Assembly: GCA_037137455.1 (NCBI GenBank)
Contig: JBAXKG010000010.1
Span: forward strand, 1 to 64,000
From: CAIVAT01 sp037137455
GTDB lineage: Bacteria; Bacteroidota; Bacteroidia; Bacteroidales; FEN-979
Direction: 5' to 3'
DNA length: 64,000 nucleotides
Position numbers and translations under genes: made by a program. Numbering within the stretch: the stretch's first letter is position 1; each line of letters begins with the position of its first letter. Below the pieces are notes generated by a model. That model was not told the DNA's origin, searched no databases, and saw nothing but the letters and a program-made list of their open reading frames with translations. This document shows, piece after piece, positions 34,232 through 42,495 of this stretch.

Positions 34232-35092
34232 ATGAAAGGAATCATTTTGGCAGGGGGCTCCGGAACACGACTGCACCCTTTGACACTTGCAGTTAGCAAG
34301 CAATTGATGCCGGTTTACGATAAACCAATGATTTATTATCCGCTCTCTGTGCTGATGATGGCTAATATCAATGAAATACTGATCATTTCAACGCCCCATG
34401 ATCTGCCAAATTTCAAACAACTCCTGGGTGATGGCAAGACGTTGGGATGTTCGTTTTCGTATGCTGAGCAAGAGGTACCAAACGGGCTTGCACAAGCTTT
34501 TGTGATCGGTGAATCCTTTATCGGGAAAGAAAAGGTGGCGCTCGTTCTCGGTGATAATATTTTCTTTGGAAACGGCCTTTCACAACTGGTCCATGAGAAC
34601 AATGATCCGCAAGGCGGTGTTGTATTTGCTTATCATGTAAATGATCCGGAACGATATGGTGTTGTAGAGTTTGATCATCATTTTAAAGCTCTTTCGATTG
34701 AAGAAAAACCAATTAAGCCCAAATCTAATTTTGCAGTTCCGGGATTATACTTTTATGATAATTCTGTGATTGAAGTAGCAAAGCACATGAAGCCCAGCGC
34801 CCGTGGCGAATACGAAATAACTGATGTTAACCGTTGGTACCTTGAGAAGGGGAAACTGAAAGTTGGCGTGTTAAGCCGCGGTATTGCCTGGTTGGATACC
34901 GGGACATTCGAATCACTTTTGCAAGCCTCACAATTTGTTGAGGTGGTCCAAAACCGCCAGGGACTAAAAATCGGATGTATCGAAGAAATTGCATATCGCA
35001 TGAAGTTCATCAGCAGGGAACAACTGAACCAAATTGCTCAACCTTTGCTCAAAAGCGGCTATGGGCAATATCTGCTCAACCTGACCGACTAA
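34232..35092 (+). CDS. rfbA: Glucose-1-phosphate thymidylyltransferase
   Basis: This 286-residue enzyme makes dTDP-glucose, the first step to dTDP-rhamnose and related sugars of surface glycans. It shows GGSGTRLHPLT (nucleotide loop, about 7-17), KQLMPVYDKPMIYYPL, LGDNIFFG (metal Asp) and IEEKPIKPKSNFAVPGLYFYD. Length is standard for the RfbA/RmlA family. The rest of the rml pathway is not in this window. It follows the MMPL exporter by 46 nt and precedes the polyprenyl synthase by 31 nt. Confidence 0.95.
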   Translation: MKGIILAGGSGTRLHPLTLAVSKQLMPVYDKPMIYYPLSVLMMANINEILIISTPHDLPNFKQLLGDGKTLGCSFSYAEQEVPNGLAQAFVIGESFIGKEKVALVLGDNIFFGNGLSQLVHENNDPQGGVVFAYHVNDPERYGVVEFDHHFKALSIEEKPIKPKSNFAVPGLYFYDNSVIEVAKHMKPSARGEYEITDVNRWYLEKGKLKVGVLSRGIAWLDTGTFESLLQASQFVEVVQNRQGLKIGCIEEIAYRMKFISREQLNQIAQPLLKSGYGQYLLNLTD

Positions 35093-35100
35093 TTTTCATA

Positions 35101-35116
35101 ATTTCACTATTTCACT
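35101..35116. repeat. Two copies of an 8-nt repeat before the polyprenyl synthase gene
   Basis: ATTTCACT occurs twice in tandem at 35101-35108 and 35109-35116. A partial copy precedes it. It falls in the 31-nt gap between rfbA and the synthase gene. Confidence 0.75.
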
Positions 35117-35123
35117 CTATCAA

Positions 35124-36098
35124 ATGTATTCCCTCAAATCACTCCAGGCACGTATAAGTGAAGCATTTTCCGGCACAGGTTTCTTTCATGAACCAATACA
35201 ACTTTACGAACCCATTGCATATACACTCGACATCGGAGGAAAGAGACTCCGTCCGGTATTAGTGCTTATGTCATGTGATCTGTTCGGTGGTGATATCAGC
35301 AAAGCTGTTTTTCCGGCAATGGGCGTTGAAATATTTCACAATTTCACTTTACTTCATGATGATATCATGGATAACGCACCACTTCGCCGCGGTATGGAAA
35401 CAGTGCATGAAAAATGGGATGTCAATGCAGCAATACTTTCAGGCGATACTATGTTTGTGATTGCTTATGAATATGTTGCAAAAACCGATCCGGAACTATT
35501 ACCACAGGTGCTCGACCTTTTCAACGAAACAGCGCGCAAAGTTTGTGAAGGACAACAGTACGACATGAATTTTGAGAAACAATCTGATGTCACCATCCCT
35601 GATTATTTGCTCATGATACGGCTGAAAACAGCTGTATTGATTGCCTGTAGCCTTAAACTGGGCGCTATACTTGCCAGGGCTGACCAGGGTGCCGCTGAAA
35701 AAATTTACGAATTCGGGATTGAATTGGGACTTGCTTTCCAGCTTCAGGACGATTATCTGGATGCTTTCGGAGATACGAATAAGTTTGGAAAAACCATTGG
35801 CGGGGATATCTCAACCAATAAAAAAACGTTCCTGTTCCTCAAGGCCTTTGAAATTGCAAAAGAGGACAGCCTGATTAAACTTACAAATTACTTCTTCGAC
35901 AAGGAAATTGACGGTGCAAAAAGGGTTACTGAAATTATTAATATCTACAGGCAATTAAAAATAGATGAAATCACCCGCGGTGAAATTGAATATCACCACT
36001 TGAAAGCGCTGGAAATACTTGAATCATTTCAATTCGAGATTCAGGCAAAAGGGGAACTGATTACCCTCATGAACGAAATGCTTTGCAGGGAAAGGTAA
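35124..36098 (+). CDS. Trans-polyprenyl diphosphate synthase
   Basis: This 324-residue all-helical enzyme extends isoprenoid chains by adding isopentenyl diphosphate. The first Asp-rich motif DDIMD (about residues 82-86) and the second DDYLD (about 210-214) are intact, as are GGKRLRP and GKTIGGDI. Residues before the first Asp motif set product length, and this cannot be decided by eye. The product could be a geranylgeranyl- to octaprenyl-type chain for quinones or carotenoids. Two copies of the 8-mer ATTTCACT lie just upstream. Confidence 0.93.
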   Translation: MYSLKSLQARISEAFSGTGFFHEPIQLYEPIAYTLDIGGKRLRPVLVLMSCDLFGGDISKAVFPAMGVEIFHNFTLLHDDIMDNAPLRRGMETVHEKWDVNAAILSGDTMFVIAYEYVAKTDPELLPQVLDLFNETARKVCEGQQYDMNFEKQSDVTIPDYLLMIRLKTAVLIACSLKLGAILARADQGAAEKIYEFGIELGLAFQLQDDYLDAFGDTNKFGKTIGGDISTNKKTFLFLKAFEIAKEDSLIKLTNYFFDKEIDGAKRVTEIINIYRQLKIDEITRGEIEYHHLKALEILESFQFEIQAKGELITLMNEMLCRER

Positions 36099-36116
36099 AT
36101 GCCATTTTTTGTAATT

Positions 36117-38060
36117 TCACTCTTCGAGAACTTCAAGTTCGTAATTCAGCTCTTCCCACCGTTTCATCTCTCTTGCCAATGAACGCTTAATATCTTCATA
36201 CTCTTCGTAAAGACTTCCATCCAGGATTTGTTTTTGAAATTTCCCTGGTGTGCCCAGCATCTCCTCTTTTAATTTCTGTTGAGCCTCGAGCTGCTCAATT
36301 TCCGATTCACATTTTCCAATCTGGTTTTTTACTTTTCTTATCTCCTTCTCACTCTCTTTTCTTTTTTCCCAATTGATCTTGTTTTGTGAAACCGGATCCT
36401 CAGGCGATTGGGCAGCCAATTTTTTCTGATTCGCCTCCAGTTCATTTAATGTCCGCAATCGCCGCTGTTCAAGGAAATCATAAATATCGCCCAGGTATTC
36501 CTTTATAGTTCCATGCCTGAATTCAAAAACACGATTGGTAAGACCCTGCAGAAAATCACGGTCATGCGACACAATTACCAATGTGCCGTTGTATTGCAGC
36601 AGGGCGCTCTTTAGCACATCTTTTGAATGCATGTCGAGATGATTAGTCGGCTCATCGAGAATTAGAAGGTTGGCCGGGGTGAGCAGGAGTTTGGCCAGCG
36701 ATAACCTTGACTTTTCCCCGCCCGAAAGCACCTTTACCTTCTTTTCTATATCATCGCCGCTGAATAAAAAACCACCAAGGATACCCTTAATCCTTGGACG
36801 GATATCTCCGACGGCAATATCATCAATGGTTTGAAAAACAGTTTTTTCAGGATCAAGATAATCGCTCTGGTTCTGGGCATAATATCCAATAACGACATTG
36901 TGCCCGAATTTCAGAATCCCTGTATAATCAACTTGTCCGGTAATCACCTTCGACAAGGTAGTTTTTCCCTCTCCGTTTTTGCCTACAAATGCAATCCGGT
37001 CATTTTTAATAACGGAAAAGGTAAGATCATTCAATACACGCTTCTGTGGATAATCCTTGTATAAATTTTTGCCTTCGAGTATTATCTTTCCCGAATGGGG
37101 CGCAGGAGGAAACCTGAACCTGATACCAGATCCATCCATCATATCCACATCCACAAGATCAATCTTTTCCAGCATTTTTATCCGGGATTGAACTTGCTTT
37201 GCTTTTGTGGCCTTTGATCGGAACCTTTCAACAAATCGCTCGATCTGACGAATCTGCCGCTGTTGGTTATTATGGGTGGCAAGCTGACTTTCCATACGCT
37301 CCTCTCGCATCAGCACATATTCAGAATAGTTTGCCTTATAATCGTAGAGTTTTCCCTGGGATATTTCGATAGACCGTTTTGTAACATTATCCAGGAAAGC
37401 CCGGTCATGAGACACAAGTACAACTGCTCCTTTAAAATTTCCGAGAAATTCTTCGAGCCATTGAATGGAATCGATGTCGAGATGGTTCGTTGGTTCATCA
37501 AGCAGTATTACATCATGCTGCTGCAGCAGGATTTTGGCAATTTCCACACGCATTTGCCAACCGCTGCTGAATGTCGACAACTTGCGGTCAAATTCCTCAC
37601 GCTCAAATCCCAGACCACTCAATACTTTTTCGATATTGACATGAACTGCCTGCCCTCCAATCAGATGATAACGTTCGAGCGACTCTGAGTGTTTTCTGAT
37701 AAGCTTATGATAACTTTCCGATTCATAATCGGTACGTTCACCGATTTGTTTTTCAAATCCAGCGATCCTTTGTTCAAGGTGCACCACTTCGGTAAAGGCA
37801 TTCATGGCCTCTTCCATTACGCTTCCCGTGCTATGCATATCCATTTCCTGAGGCAGATATCCCACTGAATAACCATCGGGGAAAATCACCTCGCCCTCGT
37901 CTGCCCGTTGCAGCCCCTTGATAATTTTTAGCAGAGTAGATTTACCAGCCCCGTTTTTACCAACAAGGCCGATACGATCCTTATCATTGATGATAAAAGA
38001 AATGTGGTCGAACAGCGATTCACCGCCAAACTGGATTGAAAGGTTGTTTATCGAAATCAT
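36117..38060 (-). CDS. ABC-F family ATPase
   Basis: This 647-residue soluble protein has two ABC domains in one chain and no membrane helices. The first carries GLVGKNGAGKST (about 36-47), an LSTFSSGWQMR signature and a Walker B of the ILLDEPTNHLD type. The second has AFVGKNGEGKTT, LSGGEKSR and ILDEPTNHLD. The linker (about 235-320) and the C-terminal coiled coil (about 540-645) fit ABC-F proteins such as EttA/Uup, which act on the ribosome. The start at 38060 (MISINNLSIQF) is preferred over a frame from 38072. It is convergent with the polyprenyl synthase gene. Confidence 0.93.
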   Translation of the reverse strand: MISINNLSIQFGGESLFDHISFIINDKDRIGLVGKNGAGKSTLLKIIKGLQRADEGEVIFPDGYSVGYLPQEMDMHSTGSVMEEAMNAFTEVVHLEQRIAGFEKQIGERTDYESESYHKLIRKHSESLERYHLIGGQAVHVNIEKVLSGLGFEREEFDRKLSTFSSGWQMRVEIAKILLQQHDVILLDEPTNHLDIDSIQWLEEFLGNFKGAVVLVSHDRAFLDNVTKRSIEISQGKLYDYKANYSEYVLMREERMESQLATHNNQQRQIRQIERFVERFRSKATKAKQVQSRIKMLEKIDLVDVDMMDGSGIRFRFPPAPHSGKIILEGKNLYKDYPQKRVLNDLTFSVIKNDRIAFVGKNGEGKTTLSKVITGQVDYTGILKFGHNVVIGYYAQNQSDYLDPEKTVFQTIDDIAVGDIRPRIKGILGGFLFSGDDIEKKVKVLSGGEKSRLSLAKLLLTPANLLILDEPTNHLDMHSKDVLKSALLQYNGTLVIVSHDRDFLQGLTNRVFEFRHGTIKEYLGDIYDFLEQRRLRTLNELEANQKKLAAQSPEDPVSQNKINWEKRKESEKEIRKVKNQIGKCESEIEQLEAQQKLKEEMLGTPGKFQKQILDGSLYEEYEDIKRSLAREMKRWEELNYELEVLEE

Positions 38061-38108
38061 AATTACTGGCAAATTTAATTAAAATCTGCTTTTTTTTAAA
38101 GCTTTGGC

Positions 38109-38137
38109 TTGAAGATATAAAAATATTTCTAACTTTG
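38109..38137 (+). promoter_or_regulatory. Promoter of the rplU-rpmA operon
   Basis: TAACTTTG (38130-38137) matches TAnnTTTG, with TTG at 38109-38111 (18-nt spacer). It leaves a leader of about 30 nt to the rplU ATG at 38173. Confidence 0.6.
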
Positions 38138-38172
38138 CACTCCCAATTTTAACTACATCAATTCATTTAATC

Positions 38173-38541
38173 ATGTACGCAATCGTTGAAATAGCTGGTC
38201 AGCAGTTTAAGGTAGAGAAAAATGACGAAATATTTGTTCATCATTTAGACGGTGAACCCGGAACGAAAATTGAATTCGACCAGGTATTGTTACTGGATAA
38301 CGATGGCAAAATCAGTATTGGTAAGCCTTTGGTTGATGGCGCTAAAATAGCTGGTCATATCGTCGAACATGTGAGAGGCGACAAGGTTGTTGTTTTTAAA
38401 AAGAAACGTCGCAAAGGATACGAAAAGGAATCGGGTCACCGCCAGGATTTCAGCAAGGTTTTGATTGAAAAAATTACAATGAAAGGCGCTTCCAAAGCAA
38501 AAAAGACCAAGGAACCCGAAGAGGAAACCGCCGAGGTATAA
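38173..38541 (+). CDS. rplU: 50S ribosomal protein L21
   Basis: This 122-residue protein begins MYAIVEIAGQQFKVEKND, the L21 signature, and has the KKRRKGYEKESGHRQ basic motif that binds 23S rRNA. About 20 residues longer than the bacterial norm, it ends in a Lys- then Glu-rich tail (residues about 103-122) likely to be flexible. It is followed 41 nt later by rpmA, the usual pairing. Confidence 0.97.
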   Translation: MYAIVEIAGQQFKVEKNDEIFVHHLDGEPGTKIEFDQVLLLDNDGKISIGKPLVDGAKIAGHIVEHVRGDKVVVFKKKRRKGYEKESGHRQDFSKVLIEKITMKGASKAKKTKEPEEETAEV

Positions 38542-38582
38542 TTCGTCACTCGTAAATAGTAATTAGTTATTAAGATAGTTGT

Positions 38583-38852
38583 ATGGCACACAAAAAAGGG
38601 GCAGGCAGTTCAAGCAACGGCCGCGAATCACACAGCAAACGTTTAGGCGTTAAAATTTATGGTGGTCAGTTTGCCAGATCAGGCAACATTATCCTTCGCC
38701 AGCGGGGAACGGTTCACAACCCGGGGTTGAATGTCGGTATCGGTAAGGATCATACCCTTTTCGCACTCATCGATGGGATCGTGGAATTCAAGAAGAAGAG
38801 AAGCGACCGTTCGTTTGTTTCAATTTTACCACTCGAAGAGAACGCCAATTAA
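38583..38852 (+). CDS. rpmA: 50S ribosomal protein L27
   Basis: This 89-residue protein starts MAHKKGAGSSSNGRESHSKR, without the cleavable N-terminal extension seen in Firmicutes, and contains GNIILRQRGT and GKDHTLFALIDG. L27 contacts the peptidyl transferase centre. It is second in the rplU-rpmA operon and is followed by a hairpin (38859-38875) and a terminator. Confidence 0.98.
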   Translation: MAHKKGAGSSSNGRESHSKRLGVKIYGGQFARSGNIILRQRGTVHNPGLNVGIGKDHTLFALIDGIVEFKKKRSDRSFVSILPLEENAN

Positions 38853-38898
38853 AGTATTGCGACATCATCTGTCGCTAAACAGTATCATCTTCTGCTTG

Positions 38899-38930
38899 TC
38901 GGCATGGGTTAATCCTTGCCGATTTTTTTT
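38899..38930 (+). terminator. Intrinsic terminator after rpmA
   Basis: TCGGCA (38899-38904) pairs with TGCCGA (38917-38922), followed by eight Ts. A smaller hairpin GCGACA/TGTCGC at 38859-38875 lies just after the stop codon. Confidence 0.85.
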
Positions 38931-38982
38931 ATCCCTGCCTTAAGCTTTTTGACTATTTTTGTCACCATAAATTACTGAATTT

Positions 38983-40254
38983 ATGCTTTCATTGAATTTT
39001 ATCAGAGAACATGAACAAGAGGTGATAGCCCGCCTGTCTATTAAAAATTTTAACGGGGAGGAAATTATACACCGGATCGTTGAGCTGGATAATAATAGAC
39101 GTGAAACCCAAAAGCAATTAGATGATATCCAGGCCAGGAGCAATATCCTGGCCAAAGAGATCGGGATTCTTTATAAATCGGGTGAAACTACCAAAGCCGA
39201 CCAGTTAAAAGGCCAAACCGGAGAGATTAAAAACCAGGGGAAAGAGTTGGATATTGCTCTTGAAAATATTAAAAAAGAGCTGGATGAGATACTTGTCCGC
39301 GTTCCAAACCTCCCCCACCATTCAGTTCCCAACGGAACAACACCCGAAGAGAACCTTGTGGTGATGCAAGAGGGTGAAATTGTTCCGGCTGCCCCGGAGG
39401 CGATTCCACACTGGGATCTCGCAACAAAATATGACATCATTGATTTCCTTACCGGCAATAAGATTACAGGCGCCGGATTCCCGCTATATAAAGGCAAAGG
39501 CGCCCGGCTGCAACGTGCCCTTATAAATTTTTTCCTGGATGAAGCTATGAAGGCAGGATACGCCGAAGTTCAGCCGCCTTATATGGTTAATGCTTCATCA
39601 GCCTATGCCACAGGCCAGTTGCCCGACAAGGATGCCCAGATGTACCATGCCAGCCTCGATGACCTTTATCTGATTCCCACTGCAGAAGTACCTGTGACCA
39701 ATATATATCGCGATACGATCCTTAAAAGCCAGGATCTTCCCTTGAAAAACGTGGCCTATTCCGCCTGTTTCCGCCGTGAAGCAGGATCATACGGTAAAGA
39801 TGTTCGCGGTTTGAACCGGCTGCACCAGTTCGATAAGGTGGAGATCGTGCAGATTGCACATCCGGATAAATCCTACGCAATTCTGGAGGAGATGAAAGAT
39901 TATGTTGTCGGGTTGCTGCGAAAATTAGAGCTTCCCTTCAGGGTTTTGAAACTTTGCGGAGGTGACATGAGTTTCACCTCGGCGCTCACCTACGACATGG
40001 AGGTTTGGTCAATGGCGCAAGCCAGATGGTTAGAGGTAAGTTCGGTTTCCAATTTTGAAACTTTTCAGTCGACAAGGTTAAAGCTTCGATTCAAGGATGA
40101 GGCCGGGAAAATCCATTCTGCGCATACATTAAACGGCAGCGCCCTGGCGCTTCCACGAATTGTTGCAGCATTGCTTGAAAATAACCAGACTCCGGACGGG
40201 ATCAACATTCCCGCCGCCCTGTTACCTTATACTGGTTTTGAGCGGATTGAGTGA
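38983..40254 (+). CDS. serS: Seryl-tRNA synthetase
   Basis: This 423-residue class II synthetase has an N-terminal antiparallel coiled coil (about 30-105) that grips the long variable arm of tRNA-Ser. The catalytic domain has motif 2 (FRREAGSYGKDVRGLNRLHQF) and motif 3 (NGSALALPRIVAALLE). Length matches bacterial SerRS. A -7-like TATTTTTG lies at 38954-38961, about 20 nt before the ATG. Confidence 0.97.
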   Translation: MLSLNFIREHEQEVIARLSIKNFNGEEIIHRIVELDNNRRETQKQLDDIQARSNILAKEIGILYKSGETTKADQLKGQTGEIKNQGKELDIALENIKKELDEILVRVPNLPHHSVPNGTTPEENLVVMQEGEIVPAAPEAIPHWDLATKYDIIDFLTGNKITGAGFPLYKGKGARLQRALINFFLDEAMKAGYAEVQPPYMVNASSAYATGQLPDKDAQMYHASLDDLYLIPTAEVPVTNIYRDTILKSQDLPLKNVAYSACFRREAGSYGKDVRGLNRLHQFDKVEIVQIAHPDKSYAILEEMKDYVVGLLRKLELPFRVLKLCGGDMSFTSALTYDMEVWSMAQARWLEVSSVSNFETFQSTRLKLRFKDEAGKIHSAHTLNGSALALPRIVAALLENNQTPDGINIPAALLPYTGFERIE

Positions 40255-40301
40255 TTATCCGGAGTATGGCGCATGATAAATTGGATATTACAAAAAAGGC
40301 G

Positions 40302-40324
40302 AAAGGTTACTGTTGACCTTTTTT
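40302..40324 (+). terminator. Probable terminator after serS
   Basis: AAAGGTTA (40302-40309) pairs with TGACCTTT (40314-40321), one wobble, 4-nt loop, and runs into six Ts (40319-40324). Confidence 0.65.
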
Positions 40325-40376
40325 AAATATGTTATAAAAATATTTTACTTTTGTTTCGCAACTAATACTTTTTAAT

Positions 40377-40970
40377 ATGAAAAAACTTATCCTTTTTCTT
40401 TTAATCCTTCTTTCAGCACAATTGATGTATGGTAAGTTTCACCTTGGAATTAAAGTCGGGTATAATGCTTCCAAACTTTCCATCAACATTGATACAGTCA
40501 CATCCAGTTTCAAATCCGGATTCCAGTTTGGCGCCTTTGCACGCATCGGCAACCGATTTTACGTTCAGCCTGAAGTATATTACACCACCCAGGGGGGCGT
40601 CTTCACAAGTAATATCAGCAATTGGAAACAGAATGTCAAGATTGGTTCTATCGATGTTCCCTTACTTTTAGGTTTTCAAATTATCAAGGGCGATTTCGCC
40701 AATCTGCGCATTCTTGCCGGACCGGCAGCTTCATTTGTTGTTAACAAAAGCATTTCTGAGGGAGGAACAAGTACCGGACCGCTTACCAGCGGTAACTTAA
40801 AATCGGTAAACTGGTCGATTCAGGCAGGCGCAGGAGTCGATGTATGGATGTTAACACTCGATGTACGTTACCAAATCGGGCTGAACCAATTAATTCAGAA
40901 TGTGCAGGATTATAAATTTGAGTCTAAGAATAACGTTTGGGTAATCAGCCTTGGCATTAAAATATTCTAA
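40377..40970 (+). CDS. Outer-membrane beta-barrel protein (porin-like)
   Basis: This 197-residue protein has a signal peptide (1-19, ending LMYGK) and then alternating-hydrophobicity strands with FHLGIKVGYNASKL near the start and a terminal VISLGIKIF, all typical of small eight-stranded OmpA/OprF-like barrels of Bacteroidota (PorT-like/OMP_b-brl_2). No function can be assigned. A -7-like TACTTTTG at 40346-40353 precedes it. It lies 9 nt upstream of a lipoprotein gene, so the two may work together in the outer membrane. Confidence 0.82.
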   Translation: MKKLILFLLILLSAQLMYGKFHLGIKVGYNASKLSINIDTVTSSFKSGFQFGAFARIGNRFYVQPEVYYTTQGGVFTSNISNWKQNVKIGSIDVPLLLGFQIIKGDFANLRILAGPAASFVVNKSISEGGTSTGPLTSGNLKSVNWSIQAGAGVDVWMLTLDVRYQIGLNQLIQNVQDYKFESKNNVWVISLGIKIF

Positions 40971-40979
40971 CCTTGCATT

Positions 40980-41375
40980 ATGGTGCGGAAATTTCTGATT
41001 TATTTTCTATCTCCGCTGATATTTCTGACATTGTTCTGGGTATCTTGCAAAAAGACAAACCCCGAACCTACTCCAATTCCCGAATGGGAAAATACAGACC
41101 CTGATTCAGCTACCCTCAATGTGATTGTTCAAACCCAGCAAGGGATATTCCTATTCGGGGCGTACGTGTACCTTTATTTAGACAGCCTTAATGAAAGGGT
41201 ATTGGTTCGCACGGCCATGACCAACGGAGCAGGTCGTGTTCGTTTTGCCCGTCTTTATCCCCGGAAGTTTTACACCAAAAGTTTTGCCACCTACCAAGGC
41301 ATATCCTTAAACGGGAGCTTCACTATTCAAATGCCCCCTTATGCTACCCGCGATACTATACTCATCGTCTATTAA
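40980..41375 (+). CDS. Lipoprotein with carboxypeptidase-regulatory-like beta domain
   Basis: This 131-residue protein has a signal sequence ending WVSCKK, with the lipid-bearing Cys23. The mature part is a single beta-sandwich-like unit resembling carboxypeptidase-regulatory or transthyretin-type domains (SATLNVIVQTQQGIFLFGAYVYLYLD through GAGRVRFARLYPRKFY). I do not recognise a named family. It is tightly linked to the barrel gene upstream and to mtnA 6 nt downstream. Confidence 0.72.
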   Translation: MVRKFLIYFLSPLIFLTLFWVSCKKTNPEPTPIPEWENTDPDSATLNVIVQTQQGIFLFGAYVYLYLDSLNERVLVRTAMTNGAGRVRFARLYPRKFYTKSFATYQGISLNGSFTIQMPPYATRDTILIVY

Positions 41376-41381
41376 TAAATT

Positions 41382-42431
41382 TTGATAGTCAACGGATTCT
41401 ATTACAGGACAGTATGGATGGAGGGAACGTCAGTTTTTTTCATCGAACAGAACCTGTTACCTTTTCATTTCAATATTCAGGAGGCAAAAACATTTTCAGA
41501 TAGTTGCCATGCCATCCGCACCATGATGGTGCGAGGGGCTGGAGCCATAGGGGCAATAGCGGGTTTTGCCATGGCCCAGGCGGCCCTGGAAGCCCCGGAA
41601 ACTGGTTTCCATTCATTCATAGATAATGCCAGGCTGACTATTGAATCAACACGCCCGACAGCGCGTAACTTGTTTTATGCCGTGCAAAAGGTCTATAACG
41701 CGGCCCTTATTTCACCTGCAGCGGCTGTTTCTACAGCACAACAGGTAGCCGACCGCGATGTTGCCGATTCCCGGAAAATAGGAGAATTTGGAAATACACT
41801 CATCCGCGAGGGGATGAATATTGAGACCCACTGTAACGCGGGATGGCTTGCCTTTGTTGATTACGGCACCGCTTTATCCCCTGTATACCTTGCCCATCAG
41901 CAGGGAAAGAGAATTTTTGTTTATGCTGATGAAACAAGGCCGCGAAGCCAGGGAGCCCGACTCACCGCCTGGGAACTTAATCAGGCCGGCGTTCCGCACA
42001 CGATCATTCCCGACAATGCAGGCGCCTGGCTAATGTCGTTGGGAAAAATTGACATGATGATCGTAGGGGCAGACCGCATCGCCGCCAATGGCGACACGGC
42101 CAACAAGATAGGGACTCTCGAAAAGGCCATCGCCGCAAAAGAATATGGCATACCATTTTATGTGGCAGCTCCAACATCAACTATCGATATGGAATGTGCC
42201 GATGGCAGCCATATTCCGATCGAAGAACGAAACGAAGATGAAGTTCTTTACCAGGATGGGATTGCAGATGATGGCTGTCGTGTCAGGATACTCGTGTGTT
42301 CCCCCGGATCTTCAGCATTTAATCCCTCGTTCGATGTTACTCCCGCGAAATATATTACCGGAATTATTACAGAGAAAGGAATCATAAAACCTTCGCTGGA
42401 GGCGATTCAATGCTTAGCAGGTAAAGAATAG
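41382..42431 (+). CDS. mtnA: S-methyl-5-thioribose-1-phosphate isomerase
   Basis: This 349-residue enzyme of the methionine salvage pathway converts methylthioribose 1-phosphate to the ribulose form. It has RGAGAIGAIAGFAMA (about residues 47-62), the catalytic-Cys loop THCNAGWLA and the Asp motif GADRIAANGDTANKIGT. Start assignment: homology begins IVNGFYYRTVW, and the codon there is TTG, with a stop three codons earlier, so TTG at 41382 is the best start. An ATG at 41415 would lose the first strand. It immediately follows the lipoprotein gene, and no other methionine-salvage gene is nearby. Confidence 0.93.
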   Translation: MIVNGFYYRTVWMEGTSVFFIEQNLLPFHFNIQEAKTFSDSCHAIRTMMVRGAGAIGAIAGFAMAQAALEAPETGFHSFIDNARLTIESTRPTARNLFYAVQKVYNAALISPAAAVSTAQQVADRDVADSRKIGEFGNTLIREGMNIETHCNAGWLAFVDYGTALSPVYLAHQQGKRIFVYADETRPRSQGARLTAWELNQAGVPHTIIPDNAGAWLMSLGKIDMMIVGADRIAANGDTANKIGTLEKAIAAKEYGIPFYVAAPTSTIDMECADGSHIPIEERNEDEVLYQDGIADDGCRVRILVCSPGSSAFNPSFDVTPAKYITGIITEKGIIKPSLEAIQCLAGKE

Positions 42432-42495
42432 CGAATTGCGAAGCAACCTTGTGCAAATGGTGAATTGATAAAATGAACTTAACAAAAAACAAACT

